Assembly: GCF_004366635.1 (NCBI RefSeq)
Contig: NZ_SORN01000003.1
Location: forward strand, 1-64,000
Direction: 5' to 3'
Source of the DNA: Roseinatronobacter bogoriensis DSM 18756
GTDB taxonomy: Bacteria > Pseudomonadota > Alphaproteobacteria > Rhodobacterales > Rhodobacteraceae
DNA length: 64,000 bases
Positions 9,155-18,549 of this stretch are shown piece after piece. Every line of letters begins with the position of its first letter. The first letter of the stretch is position 1. The notes under the pieces are model-generated. The model did no database searches, had not been told where the DNA came from, and saw nothing but the letters and a program-made list of their open reading frames with translations. A program made the position numbers and the translations under genes.

Positions 9155-10267
9155 TCAGCGAACAAGCAGCTCTGCGTGCAGCGCCCCTGCGGCGTTGATA
9201 CTGTTGAGGATGTCGATCATGTCGCGCGGTGCAACCCCAAGGGCATTCAACCCGGCGACAATGTCTGAGAGCGTGGTCCCCTCGCGCAATTCTGCAAGGG
9301 CCAAGGGCGGTGCGTCCTCTATCTGCGCCTGTGTGCGCGGGACAACAACTGTTTCCCCTTCGGCAAAAGGATTGGGCTGAACGACAAGCGGTGTTTCTTC
9401 CACGCGCAGCGTTAACCCGCCTTGCGCAACAGCGACACGGCTTATCCTGACGTCTTCGCCAATGACGATTGTGCCAGAGCGCTGGTCCACGACAACACGC
9501 GCACGAACTTCGGGGGTAATCCGCAAATTCTCGATCCGAGCCAGCGCATGCGCTGCGGATGGCATATTGGTCTGCCGTAGATCGAGAACGACTGTTCCTG
9601 CGTCGGTCATCATCGCGACACTGCGATTAAACTCTGCATTGATGCGCTGTTCGACGCGTAGTGCGGTTGTCAGGTCGGGAACCCTAAGCGCCAGCCTTAT
9701 CCGTTCGATGCTTGTGAAATCGAAATCTACTTCTCTCTCCACCCGCGCGCCTAGCGGGATAGACCCAGAGGTGGGCACGCCACGAACCTCGCGCGCGGCC
9801 TGCCCTTCGGCTGCAGCGCCACCAGCGATGATCGCACCTTGGGCAACCGCATAGATCGCCCCATCAGCACCGTTCAAAGGCGTCATGACCAGTGTGCCAC
9901 CCAACAAGCTTCGGGCATCGCCAATGGCCGACACGGTCACATCCACGCGCCCGCCCGCCCGCGCAAACGGTGGTAGTGTGGCAGTGACAATAACGGCTGC
10001 AACGTTTCTGGGGCGAAACTGCTCACCCGTTACATTCACGCCCAGCCGCTCAAGGATGTTTGACAGCATGTCTTCGGTGAAGGGCGAATTGCGCATCCCA
10101 TCGCCTGTGCCATCCAGCCCGACAACCAGCCCATACCCGACAAGGTCGTTTCCACGAACACCGTCAAATTCGACAAGATCTTTCAACCTGACAGATGCGT
10201 CTGCACTCGGTGACAGCAGTACGATTGCGCATGCCAAGAGGAATGGTGTTAGAATGTATCTTATCAT
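9155..10267 (-). CDS. flgI: Flagellar P-ring protein FlgI
   Basis: A 370-aa periplasmic protein that builds the P-ring around the flagellar rod in the peptidoglycan layer. A Sec signal peptide is seen at 1-24 (TPFLLACAIVLLSPSADAS), then the family start VRLKDLVEFDGVRGNDLVGYG and GLDGTGDGMRNSPFT. Later blocks such as VVTATLPPFARAGGRVDVTVSAIGD (central part) and GEDVRISRVAVAQGGLTL are typical. It is the last gene of the flagellar run motB-flgE-flgK-flgL-flgI. Its ATG overlaps the flgL stop codon (ATGA), which points to translational coupling. Confidence 0.97.
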   Translation of the reverse strand: MIRYILTPFLLACAIVLLSPSADASVRLKDLVEFDGVRGNDLVGYGLVVGLDGTGDGMRNSPFTEDMLSNILERLGVNVTGEQFRPRNVAAVIVTATLPPFARAGGRVDVTVSAIGDARSLLGGTLVMTPLNGADGAIYAVAQGAIIAGGAAAEGQAAREVRGVPTSGSIPLGARVEREVDFDFTSIERIRLALRVPDLTTALRVEQRINAEFNRSVAMMTDAGTVVLDLRQTNMPSAAHALARIENLRITPEVRARVVVDQRSGTIVIGEDVRISRVAVAQGGLTLRVEETPLVVQPNPFAEGETVVVPRTQAQIEDAPPLALAELREGTTLSDIVAGLNALGVAPRDMIDILNSINAAGALHAELLVR

Positions 10268-11283
10268 CTTAAATACGTCGCCAGGGATAACCGTGATAGC
10301 CGCGCGGTGAGATTATAGATCAAGTCCAGCTGGGTCATTGCCTGCTCCAGTCGGACGGCTGCATCATAAGGGTCTGCTTCCAGTAACTCCGCGCGTGCAA
10401 TTGACATAGCTGTATGTTCTGCTTCGGCGCGAGAGCGCCCGATATCAGCGCGCTCTTCTTCTATGCCCAGTTTTGCGGACAGTTTGATCAACCCTTGATG
10501 CGCTTTAGACATGCCTTTCGCAGCATGGCCAAGCATGGCGTGTTGTTCGGAGGGGTCGCCCTCGAACAGGCCTTTGGACAGGATCGCACCTGTTGCAGCT
10601 GCGCTTAAATGGTTTCGAATACTTTCATCTTCTGCTGTGATATCCATTCCGACCGAGATGCCATTTCCAAGATCCAGCCGCGCCGGTATCTTCGCGCCGC
10701 CGACATATCCGCTCACACCGAAATTGCCACCATCCGCAAACCAAGACGCAATGAATGCGCTTGTTGTTTCTGCATCAGGCCCGGCTGGATGGGTTGCCAT
10801 CAAATCATCAAATATGGCATCCAACATGGCGTCCGCCGTAATCAGGGCGGTGCCATCTGTGGCGGTGCCAGCAAAGACGGCGCGCCCACCGATCTGAGTG
10901 TTCAACTGTGAAACGGCGCCGCGGAATCTCTCCTCCATTTGCGAGATCCCAAGCGCGATTTCTGTTTCATTCACCGTGTCACCGCGCTTGATCCCTTCAA
11001 GAACACCAGCCTGTGCTTGATTGCCGAGTTCAAGGAGGACTGATTGTTGTGACGAAAAGATCATTCCAGCCAACTGTGCATTCGCCTTGCGCGCAGATGC
11101 CATTTCCAAAGCGCTACTCACACCAGTAAGCGCCGAAAAATCGCCTTTGACCTTAAGCGATTTGTCTTTTGCAATCCCTGTTGTCAGCTCTTGCGAAAGG
11201 TTGGAGACGGTACGCTTCAAGCCAGAACCATGACGTTGCAATGTCAAGCGTTGCGCCATATCCCCAAAAGTCGTTGGTAACAT
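10264..11283 (-). CDS. flgL: Flagellar hook-associated protein 3 (FlgL)
   Basis: A 339-aa hook-filament junction protein of the flagellin superfamily. The N-terminal helix (LPTTFGDMAQRLTLQRHGSG) and the C-terminal coiled-coil helix (RLEQAMTQLDLIYNLTARL) are the two parts expected to pair in the polymer; the middle is variable. The start is taken at MLPTTFGD because its ATG shares one base with the flgK stop (TAATG), a classic coupled junction; a 9-residue upstream extension is possible but lies inside flgK. Similarity is weaker than for FlgK or FlgI, and the assignment leans partly on its position between flgK and flgI. Confidence 0.87.
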   Translation of the reverse strand: MLPTTFGDMAQRLTLQRHGSGLKRTVSNLSQELTTGIAKDKSLKVKGDFSALTGVSSALEMASARKANAQLAGMIFSSQQSVLLELGNQAQAGVLEGIKRGDTVNETEIALGISQMEERFRGAVSQLNTQIGGRAVFAGTATDGTALITADAMLDAIFDDLMATHPAGPDAETTSAFIASWFADGGNFGVSGYVGGAKIPARLDLGNGISVGMDITAEDESIRNHLSAAATGAILSKGLFEGDPSEQHAMLGHAAKGMSKAHQGLIKLSAKLGIEEERADIGRSRAEAEHTAMSIARAELLEADPYDAAVRLEQAMTQLDLIYNLTARLSRLSLATYLR

Positions 11284-12737
11284 TACATTGCCTCCAGCAT
11301 AGTGCGCCACATGGCGTCGACGGCGGCGATGACCTTTGCATTCGCGGCATAGGCCTGTTCAAGTACAAGGAGTTTGCTTAATTCTGCGTCGGTATCCACG
11401 CCGCGCGCCGCAAGGTCTTCGCTTAGAATGGCGACGCGGGCAGTGTTTGTGGCGTTGCGCTGGTCGGCAGCAAGCCGATTTGTTGCGACCATAGATAGCG
11501 CGTCGCTTGCGTGCATTGACACAGATCTTGCCACTGATGACCCATCAGACAGCGGGGCGGTCGTGTTCAGCATCTGCAGCTTTCGGGAGAGAAGCGCATT
11601 GTCGGCCACCATTCCCGTGGGCTCGCTCATCAGGCCCATACCATTGCGAAGGCGCCACAGCGCACCGTCCTTGCTGGGATCGACCTGCGGGTTCAGAGCA
11701 ATGCGACCGGAAACACCTATCTTGTCAGTTGGCAGGCTGGACAACCCTTCCAGTGAAAACAGACCAAATGATCCCGGGCTCAGGCTTGGGTCCAGATCTG
11801 GCTGGCCGAAGCGGGCAACAAGATCATAGGCCATATCATCCAGTTTTTTCTGGATATCTGGTGCGGCCTTGTCTCGGATCTCAAGAGAAGCGCCGATCCG
11901 GCCGGTCGAGAATAGCTGGCTGTCCTGACTCAGGTCTCGGCCATTGAGCTTTACAGACGATAGAGCACCGTTTTCGATACTATCTGCCGCATCGAGATTT
12001 GGTGAGCTTGTAAACTCGAATTGCGATGCAGTCTTGTCGACCAGAACCGAGCCGTCACGCCCCATCAGCATGATCCGGCCATGATCGCGCGGGATTTCCT
12101 GAACGGAAACAATTTCAGAGATGTCATTGATCATCTTCTGACGTGCATCCACAAGGTTTTCCGGCGCTCCGCCCAGAAGCACTTGTCGCTGTATCTGGTT
12201 GTTCAAGTCAGCGATTCCGGCAAGCGTCTGGTTCAGAAAGTCAACATCCCTGGCGATGGTAGAATCTGCCTGAGCGCGTTGCGCCTGAATGGTATCGTGT
12301 ATACCACCAATGCTGCGGCTAATATCAGCCGCGGCGCGGCTGACCTGACTCAAGAGCGCCTCGGATTCCGGCTGGGCTGCCGCATTCTGTAGCGTTACGC
12401 CCAGAGCGTCGATCAAATTGGAAAGCCCACCGGGTTCATCAGGCATTCCGAAGGCTGCTTCGATGCGCGACCAGAAGCCGGAAAATACCTTGTCCTGAGC
12501 GTTGTCTGCGGTTGCATTGCGTAGGTCAGACAGAAGGACAGGGTCCATATCGCGCTGGATGCCGGTTGCCATGACCCCGTTGCCTTGAGAGCCAGTGACC
12601 CGTGCAGCCTGGGAGAGAGAGCGAACGCCATACCCTTCGGTCTGGGCGTTCGCGATGTTATCCGAAACGACCTGAGTGGCGCGTGCTGACACGTTGAGGC
12701 CGCTTAGTGCAGACGACAAGGCAATGGATAATGACAT
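11283..12737 (-). CDS. flgK: Flagellar hook-associated protein 1 (FlgK)
   Basis: A 484-aa hook-filament junction protein. The N-terminus SIALSSALSGLNVSARATQ followed by VVSDNIANAQTEGYG is the shared rod/hook/HAP motif, and the C-terminus (SKLLVLEQAYAANAKVIAAV, then DAMWRTMLEAM) is the partner helix. The gene is 25 bp downstream of flgE and overlaps flgL by one base, so it belongs to a single flagellar transcript. Length is on the short side for FlgK, as is usual in this bacterial order. Confidence 0.95.
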   Translation of the reverse strand: MSLSIALSSALSGLNVSARATQVVSDNIANAQTEGYGVRSLSQAARVTGSQGNGVMATGIQRDMDPVLLSDLRNATADNAQDKVFSGFWSRIEAAFGMPDEPGGLSNLIDALGVTLQNAAAQPESEALLSQVSRAAADISRSIGGIHDTIQAQRAQADSTIARDVDFLNQTLAGIADLNNQIQRQVLLGGAPENLVDARQKMINDISEIVSVQEIPRDHGRIMLMGRDGSVLVDKTASQFEFTSSPNLDAADSIENGALSSVKLNGRDLSQDSQLFSTGRIGASLEIRDKAAPDIQKKLDDMAYDLVARFGQPDLDPSLSPGSFGLFSLEGLSSLPTDKIGVSGRIALNPQVDPSKDGALWRLRNGMGLMSEPTGMVADNALLSRKLQMLNTTAPLSDGSSVARSVSMHASDALSMVATNRLAADQRNATNTARVAILSEDLAARGVDTDAELSKLLVLEQAYAANAKVIAAVDAMWRTMLEAM

Positions 12738-12762
12738 GTTGCAGCCTCATGCAGAGTAGGGA

Positions 12763-14073
12763 TTAGCGTTTGATATTGGTCGTTTCCTGAAACATTTCGT
12801 CCACGGTCTGGATGACTTTCGCATTCGATGAATAGGCGCGCTGTGTCTGGATAAGACCTGTCAGTTCGGCTGCGACATCGGTTGCCGATTCCTGCAAGGC
12901 GAAGCCGACAAATTCCCCTACAGGCCCGTCGCCTGCGTCCCAAAGAAAGAAAGAGCCGCTGTCGCGCGACAGTTGGAATGTCTGCGAATTCATAGAGGTA
13001 AGGCCGTTGGGATTGGGGACATCAACAATCGGGATGCGGAACAATGTGCGCCGGAAGCCCTGATCATAGACAGCATCCAGATTGCCGTTTGCATCCACCA
13101 TCAAGCCAATCAGATTGCCAGCGCCAGAGCCGTTTTGTTCAATACCGGCAGGAGAGAATGATGTCCCTTTTTGCGCGAGGCCTGCGGCTTCGCCATATCG
13201 CCCTATGAAAAAGTCTATTTCTTGTGGTCCCACATCAAGCTTGATCGAACCGGTTTCGGGATCATAGTCGCCAAGGCCCCCGCCCGATGCATCTGAGATA
13301 GAGGCCAGAGTCCCACCTTTGCCGGGAGAATTGTCAAAAACCAGATCATAGCTTCCCAGTGGCGCGCCGGTTTGGGCATGTTCCATGGACATGCGCCAAG
13401 TATTCTCGGGCGGCCCGACATTTGGGGTAAGCGCGACATCAATCATCTCGGGGATGCCGAGAGAGTTGTAGAATTCGACAGACATTCTGAGGGTTTCGCC
13501 GGAAGCGCCTGGAAGGGTTGCGGACGCAGGCAGATTCACCCCGAAATTGATTTTTGTCGTTTCGGAGAATGCCTGTTGATTGACCTCGATACGGATTGGC
13601 CGCAAGCCTGATGCGCTGTCGCGCGGGTATTCCGGTACAGTGCCGTCTGTGTTGGCGGGCCAGCCCATCAAGGTATTGCCCGACGCATCGCGCAAGTATC
13701 CATTTGCATCTTGCCGGAAGGATCCGGTCGCGGCCAGCAGCAGGGGCGCTGTCCCGTCTTGCAACTGTGCACCCAGTTCTGTTGTGACAGGCAAGAACCC
13801 CCTGCCCGACAAGGAAATGTCAGTCGCGTTTTGCGTCCCGATCAAAGAGCCACCTTGATCAACCAGTCGCATGGTTGACGTGCGGACGCCCCCTGCAGAA
13901 TAGCTGCCCTGCCCGACAACGCCTGAACCGACAACCATAGAGTGGAAGGTCGTCGATGCACGACGATACCCGTGGGTTGTGGAGTTGGCGATGTTGTCAG
14001 ATATGGTTGCAAGCCTTGTCGCGTTGGCGCGCAGACCTGCAACACCTGCATTCATTGAGGACGATATGCTCAT
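12763..14073 (-). CDS. flgE: Flagellar hook protein FlgE
   Basis: A 436-aa protein that polymerises into the flagellar hook. The N-terminal motif MNAGVAGLRANATRLATISDN continues with IANSTTHGYRRASTTFHSMV, and the C-terminus (ELTGLIQTQRAYSSNAKVIQ, TVDEMFQETTNIKR) pairs with it in the D0 domain. The central region carries the FlgE hook domain (GETLRMSVEFYNSLGIPEMID). It lies 50 bp downstream of motB and 25 bp upstream of flgK on the same strand. Confidence 0.95.
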   Translation of the reverse strand: MSISSSMNAGVAGLRANATRLATISDNIANSTTHGYRRASTTFHSMVVGSGVVGQGSYSAGGVRTSTMRLVDQGGSLIGTQNATDISLSGRGFLPVTTELGAQLQDGTAPLLLAATGSFRQDANGYLRDASGNTLMGWPANTDGTVPEYPRDSASGLRPIRIEVNQQAFSETTKINFGVNLPASATLPGASGETLRMSVEFYNSLGIPEMIDVALTPNVGPPENTWRMSMEHAQTGAPLGSYDLVFDNSPGKGGTLASISDASGGGLGDYDPETGSIKLDVGPQEIDFFIGRYGEAAGLAQKGTSFSPAGIEQNGSGAGNLIGLMVDANGNLDAVYDQGFRRTLFRIPIVDVPNPNGLTSMNSQTFQLSRDSGSFFLWDAGDGPVGEFVGFALQESATDVAAELTGLIQTQRAYSSNAKVIQTVDEMFQETTNIKR

Positions 14074-14123
14074 GTCGATTCCATTTCAGATACGATTCTC
14101 CGGTCCAGTATCGGGCTTGAGGC

Positions 14124-14933
14124 TTAATTTCCCCCTAACGGCTCTGGCATGGTGAATTTCCTGAGCAAGGTCAGTTCGATGCGGTTGTTGCGCATCGCTG
14201 TTGGCACCGGGTCAGCCAGTTCCCGATCTGCATGCCCGGTCACACGCTGGAACCGAGATGTGGACAGGCCAGAGAGGTCCATCATCTGGTGCACTTTCCG
14301 TGCCCGGTCGAGAGATGTTGGCCAGACAGGGTTTTCCAGAAAGACCGATGGGAAACTGCGGGAATGGGCGTCAATAGCGACCGGGTTCAACACCGTCTGA
14401 AATGCACTGGTTATGGCTTCGATCAGAAATTCCAACACAGGTTTGGGCGTATCTGTCCCGTCCTCGAACAAGCTGCGGTGTTCCAGATCGAACAGTTCAA
14501 CGACCAGTCCGTCTTCGGTCATGCGGATGATGAGGTGTTCAAATGCGCTTGCAAGCGTTTCATCCTGCATCGCAAGTGACCTTATTGTATCCATCACGGT
14601 TTCTAGGGTGAGGGTTTCAGACTGGTATTCCTCTTTGGTGGCGATGTCATCGGTGATGGAATCCTCCAGCGAAAGGGAAACACCGCCAAACAAATCCCGT
14701 CCACCTGCGGAATCGCTGCGGACAGTCTGTGTGTCCGAGAAATAGTCCGCAATTCCCTGACGTTTTTCTTCGTTGACAGACCCAAGCAGCCAAAGCATCA
14801 GGAAAAATGCCATCATCGCTGTCACGAAATCAGCATAGGCGACCTTCCACGCACCGCCGTGATGCCCGTCGCCGCCGGATACCTTTTTCCGTTTAATAAT
14901 TATCGGTCTGACATTGTCAGCTTTTGGCATCAT
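14124..14933 (-). CDS. motB: Flagellar motor stator protein MotB
   Basis: A 269-aa stator subunit that anchors the MotA/B proton channel to peptidoglycan. A basic N-terminus leads into one membrane helix, WKVAYADFVTAMMAFFLMLW, with the proton-carrying Asp at residue 35. The C-terminal OmpA-like domain includes SLDRARKVHQMM, TGHADRELADP and NNRIELTLL. Two ATGs are adjacent (14933 and 14930); a GGTGGG directly abuts the first, so the second may be the real start. motA is not in the window. It heads the flagellar run and is divergent from the transglycosylase gene. Confidence 0.94.
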   Translation of the reverse strand: MMPKADNVRPIIIKRKKVSGGDGHHGGAWKVAYADFVTAMMAFFLMLWLLGSVNEEKRQGIADYFSDTQTVRSDSAGGRDLFGGVSLSLEDSITDDIATKEEYQSETLTLETVMDTIRSLAMQDETLASAFEHLIIRMTEDGLVVELFDLEHRSLFEDGTDTPKPVLEFLIEAITSAFQTVLNPVAIDAHSRSFPSVFLENPVWPTSLDRARKVHQMMDLSGLSTSRFQRVTGHADRELADPVPTAMRNNRIELTLLRKFTMPEPLGGN

Positions 14934-15127
14934 CCCACCTATATCTTCACCCGCGCCCCAGCATATCGCCGATGGCTGAACAGCCCGTTAATTTGCGAAT
15001 GAGAAAGGCAGACGTTCACATTTCCATCAGAAACGCAGAGAATACCGCATTCCACCCTGCCATGGCCCGTGTGGGGGTTACAAATTTGGCTTTATTCGCT
15101 ATGATGACCCAAAAAATTGAGGATAAA

Positions 15128-15718
15128 ATGAGCAGAATAATCCTTGTGGTGATGGTTCTCGCCAGCCTTGCCGCGTGTGGCAGGCGCGATGGTCAGTTTT
15201 CAGCCCCCCGAAATCTTGAAAATGCATGCTTGATGGAGCGCGAGCGTCCACAATATTTTGCGGCCATGCGCGCGACGGAGCGGCGCTGGGGTGTGCCCTT
15301 GCCGGTTCAGATGGCGATTATCCACGCAGAAAGCCGGTTTATCGGTGATGCGCGGACCCCTGTGCGCTACACTTTGGGGGTCATCCCGATGGGCCGGCAA
15401 TCCTCGGCGCTGGGCTATTCGCAGGCGCTGGATGGCACATGGGAAGAATATGTTCAGGAAGTTGGCAGTCGCAGGTCATCGCGCACGAATATACGTGACG
15501 CAACCGATTTCATCGGTTGGTATACGAACAAGACGCGGGAACGTAACGGGATTCCCCTGACAGATGCGCGCAACCAGTATCTGGCTTATCACGAAGGGCA
15601 TACGGGTTTCCGGCGCGGATCGTATAATTCCAAGCCCTGGCTGATTGGTGTTGCGGATCGCGTTGCCTCTCGTGCGGCGATGTATGACCAGCAATTGCGC
15701 GGGTGTGGGCGGCGGTGA
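15128..15718 (+). CDS. Transglycosylase SLT-domain lipoprotein
   Basis: A 196-aa predicted lipoprotein that probably cuts peptidoglycan. The lipobox LASLAAC places the acylated cysteine at residue 17 of MSRIILVVMVL. The lysozyme-like domain has the catalytic Glu at about residue 68 in MAIIHAESRF, then ALGYSQALDGTWEEY, which matches the SLT pattern ES-R-F ... G--Q. The start is chosen because TTGAGG precedes ATG 15128 and the signal sequence begins there; the open frame extends further upstream without signal features. The divergent neighbour is motB, so a link to flagellar assembly through the cell wall is possible but only positional. Confidence 0.85.
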   Translation: MSRIILVVMVLASLAACGRRDGQFSAPRNLENACLMERERPQYFAAMRATERRWGVPLPVQMAIIHAESRFIGDARTPVRYTLGVIPMGRQSSALGYSQALDGTWEEYVQEVGSRRSSRTNIRDATDFIGWYTNKTRERNGIPLTDARNQYLAYHEGHTGFRRGSYNSKPWLIGVADRVASRAAMYDQQLRGCGRR

Positions 15719-15723
15719 CAATG

Positions 15724-15752
15724 GGCCTGCCGGTCAGGCAGGCCAGGTTTTT
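15724..15752 (+). terminator. Intrinsic terminator of the transglycosylase gene
   Basis: GGCCTGCC and GGCAGGCC form a perfect 8-bp stem with loop GGTCA, followed by AGGTTTTT. The loop contains the stop codon of the convergent paaZ gene, so the terminator is partly inside the paaZ coding end. Confidence 0.75.
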
Positions 15753-17785
15753 GCAACCATCGTCAGCACATCATAGAGGGCGACAACCTCGCCAGTGTGC
15801 TTGTTGATCTGGCAATCCCAGCGCACTTCGCCATAATCGCCTTCGGCGCGCGGGTTTATGTCCTTGCACGTCAGTTTAACGCCAAGCCTGTCCCCGGGGT
15901 AGACCGGGGTCAGGAAACGCAGGTTGTCGATGCCGTAATTGGCCAGAACCGGCCCCGGATCGGGCTGCACGAACAACCCTGCTGCGAAAGACACGATCAG
16001 ATAGCCATGCGCCACGCGCCCGTCAAAGAACGGGTTTGCGCGGGCAGCATCTTCATTCATATGGGCATAGAATGTGTCGCCGGTGAAGCCCGCGAAATGC
16101 TCGATATCCGCCAGCGTGATTTCGCGCTGCTTCGTTACAAGCTGGTCGCCGATGCGCAATTCGGCTAATGATTTGCGGAACGGATGAATGTCGGCGCGGG
16201 TTTCCGCCCCGTCCAGCCATTGCCCTGTAACGGCTGCCAACAGGCGCGGTGCGCCCTGAATGGCGGTGCGCTGCATGTAATGGTGCAAGCCACGCATCCC
16301 GCCCAGTTCCTCGCCCCCGCCAGCGCGCCCCGGTCCACCATGCACCAGCATCGGCAAGGGAGAACCGTGGCCGGTTGATGTTTTGGCGCTGTCGCGATTG
16401 CCGATCATCACGCGGCCATGAAAAGGGGCCAGCCCAAGAACCACCTCTTCGGCCACATCGGGCGCATGGGTGAACAGCGACGACACAAGCGAGCCTTTGC
16501 CCATCGCGGCCAGTTCTGCCGCTTGGCCAAGATCGTCATAGGGCATCAGCGTGGCGACAGGGCCAAAGGCTTCGACCTCATGGATTGCGCGCGCCTTCAT
16601 CGGCTGATCGGCATAGAGCAGGACAGGGTTCAGGAACGCGCCTGTGTCACGATCGCCTGTTGTGAGCTGCACCGAGTCAGGGTTGCCGAAGATGATCTGC
16701 GCATCACTTGCAAGGGCTGCAATCGCGCGGCGCACATCTTCGCGCTGGTCCAGACTGGCCAGCGGTCCCATGCGGGTGGTCTTGTCGCCCGGCAGGCCGA
16801 CCGCTACCGCCCCCAGCTTCGCGGCCAGCGCCGCGTGCACCGCATCGGCCTGTGCGCGCGGAATGATAACGCGGCGAATGGCGGTGCATTTCTGGCCTGC
16901 TTTCGCTGTCAACTCACGCACAATTTCACGGATGAACAGGTCAAACTCGGGGGTTTGCGGCGTTGCATCGGGGCCAAGGATACAAGCATTCAGGCTGTCT
17001 GCTTCCATTGTGAAGCGGGTGGAATTGGCGATGATCGCGGGATGGGCGCGCAACATCTGTCCGGTACTGGCCGATCCGGTAAAGGTGACGATATCCTGCC
17101 CTGTCACATGGTCCAGCAGATCACCGACATTGCCACAGACAAGCTGCAAACTGCCTTCGGGCAGCAGCCCTGTATCGATGATGCGGCGCACCATCAATTC
17201 GGTCAGATAGGCAGTCTGGCTGGCCGGTTTCACAATCGCGGGCATCCCGGCCAATATATTTGGGGCCAGTTTTTCCAGCATCCCCCAGATTGGAAAGTTG
17301 AATGCGTTGATATGCACCGCAACCCCGCGCAGGGGTGACAGGATATGCTGCGCGGAAAAGCTGGCATCTTTCGACAGGGGTTCAACCACGCCATCGCTCA
17401 ATACGCGGGTATTGGGCAATTCGCGCCGCGCCTTGGACGCGTAGTTCAGAAGCGTTCCAATACCGCCCTCGATATCAATCTGCCCGTCCTTCGGCGTGGC
17501 CCCGGTGGCCAGCGACAGGGCATGAAAGGCGTCTTTCTGTTCCATCAGTTTCAAGCCCAGCGCCTTGAGCATCAGCGCGCGCTCATGCAGTTTCATGGCG
17601 CGCAACGCCCCGCCAGCGGCGCGCCCGTAAGCCAGTGCCTCGGCAAAATCCAGCCCGGTGGAGTCGATCTCGGCGACGATTTCGCCTGTGGCGGCATCGC
17701 GCAAGGGCTTGGCACTGCCAGTGCCCGCGCGCCATGCGCCGCAGATATAGCTTTCCAGCCGCAGGGGGTGTTTCACATCAAGCAT
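15734..17785 (-). CDS. paaZ: PaaZ, ring-opening enzyme of phenylacetate degradation (aldehyde dehydrogenase plus hydratase)
   Basis: A 683-aa bifunctional enzyme that hydrolyses oxepin-CoA and oxidises the resulting semialdehyde to 3-oxo-5,6-dehydrosuberyl-CoA. The aldehyde dehydrogenase domain spans about 1-520, with FTMEADSLN (catalytic Glu region) and AGQKCTAIRRV (catalytic Cys). The MaoC-type hot-dog hydratase spans about 535-683, with FAGFTGDTFYAHMNEDAA and the hydratase residues in FFDGRVAHGYLI. Both activities therefore look intact. It is the last gene of the paa operon; its ATG shares a base with the stop of the preceding gene (TGATG). Confidence 0.96.
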   Translation of the reverse strand: MLDVKHPLRLESYICGAWRAGTGSAKPLRDAATGEIVAEIDSTGLDFAEALAYGRAAGGALRAMKLHERALMLKALGLKLMEQKDAFHALSLATGATPKDGQIDIEGGIGTLLNYASKARRELPNTRVLSDGVVEPLSKDASFSAQHILSPLRGVAVHINAFNFPIWGMLEKLAPNILAGMPAIVKPASQTAYLTELMVRRIIDTGLLPEGSLQLVCGNVGDLLDHVTGQDIVTFTGSASTGQMLRAHPAIIANSTRFTMEADSLNACILGPDATPQTPEFDLFIREIVRELTAKAGQKCTAIRRVIIPRAQADAVHAALAAKLGAVAVGLPGDKTTRMGPLASLDQREDVRRAIAALASDAQIIFGNPDSVQLTTGDRDTGAFLNPVLLYADQPMKARAIHEVEAFGPVATLMPYDDLGQAAELAAMGKGSLVSSLFTHAPDVAEEVVLGLAPFHGRVMIGNRDSAKTSTGHGSPLPMLVHGGPGRAGGGEELGGMRGLHHYMQRTAIQGAPRLLAAVTGQWLDGAETRADIHPFRKSLAELRIGDQLVTKQREITLADIEHFAGFTGDTFYAHMNEDAARANPFFDGRVAHGYLIVSFAAGLFVQPDPGPVLANYGIDNLRFLTPVYPGDRLGVKLTCKDINPRAEGDYGEVRWDCQINKHTGEVVALYDVLTMVAKTWPA

Positions 17786-18537
17786 CAGTCAACTTTCAAT
17801 CCGTGTTCAGACAATTGCGCCGCAACTGTCGCCTGCCATTCTGCCAGCATCTCGGCATTGGGGCGGTGCCGTAGCCCGAACCGCCTGTGCATCTCGAAGC
17901 GCTGCGAATCCTTCGCGCCAAATCCAAGGCTGACCCGCGGGTGCCAATATCTGACCGAGGCCTGTGCGTCATCTAGGTTGGTTGCAACGATCTGCGCCAG
18001 ACCCTCGCGCCCGAGTTCTGCATGGCGCGTCTCGGCTGGCAGGATGTCACGAAACACCTCGGCCAGCGGTTGGTAGGACATGCGCGCAAATTCCTGCAGT
18101 TGAATGACCGCCGCCGCGCCTTGCAGCACATTCATCACCACCGCATCGGCCCAGCCAGTGAACGGGTAGTGAAACACCGCCAGCCGCATATCGCCGCCCT
18201 GCCGCGCCGCGCCAATATCGGCGTCGCGCGCGACGCGCGCGGCCCAGGGGTGGGTGCCGACATATCGCGTCGTGTCAGCCCCGAAATCTGCCATGACTTT
18301 CAGCACGCGCCCTGCATGATCCGCCTTTTCCAGCACGATCCTTGCGCTGGCGATGCGAGAGGTGATGCCGGGTGCATCATTGATCACATCGGCAAACCCG
18401 GCAGAGGCCGCCAACTCGCTATCGACAAAGGCCGCCATCAGGCGCAACAACTCGCCCCGGTAGCGCGGTGGCACATTGTCGGGCGATGTCAGCCGCCCGC
18501 CCTGTGCCAGGTATTCTTCAATCGGCATCTCGCTCAT
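17785..18537 (-). CDS. Extra PaaA/PaaC-like ferritin-like protein of the paa operon
   Basis: A 250-aa helical protein resembling the phenylacetic acid catabolic (ferritin-like) family but distinct from both PaaA and PaaC of this operon. Possible metal ligands are E41, E70/H74 (spaced ExxxH in LEKADH instead of the usual ExxH), E149 in IQLQEFARMS and the canonical ExxH pair E169/H172 in PAETRHAELG. The first ligand pair is therefore altered, which could mean a weakened or lost metal site. It lies between paaE (12 bp) and paaZ (1-base overlap), so it is made with the epoxidase. A scaffold, regulator or oxygenase role is possible; I cannot choose. Confidence 0.75.
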   Translation of the reverse strand: MSEMPIEEYLAQGGRLTSPDNVPPRYRGELLRLMAAFVDSELAASAGFADVINDAPGITSRIASARIVLEKADHAGRVLKVMADFGADTTRYVGTHPWAARVARDADIGAARQGGDMRLAVFHYPFTGWADAVVMNVLQGAAAVIQLQEFARMSYQPLAEVFRDILPAETRHAELGREGLAQIVATNLDDAQASVRYWHPRVSLGFGAKDSQRFEMHRRFGLRHRPNAEMLAEWQATVAAQLSEHGLKVD

Positions 18538-18549
18538 GACTACGTCCCT

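Noticed and set aside
14980..15010. TTAA-containing sequence upstream of motB as a CtrA box
   Set aside because: Only one TTAA half is present (TTAATTTGCGAATG); the second half matches poorly, so I do not call a CtrA site.
15066..15127. Upstream extension of the transglycosylase frame starting at 14924
   Set aside because: The extension overlaps motB and would bury the lipoprotein signal sequence; ATG 15128 has a good ribosome site and a lipobox 17 residues later.
16418..17338. 306-aa open frame on the plus strand inside paaZ
   Set aside because: Antisense shadow of a clear, conserved gene. Its product has no family features, and long antisense frames are expected at this base composition.
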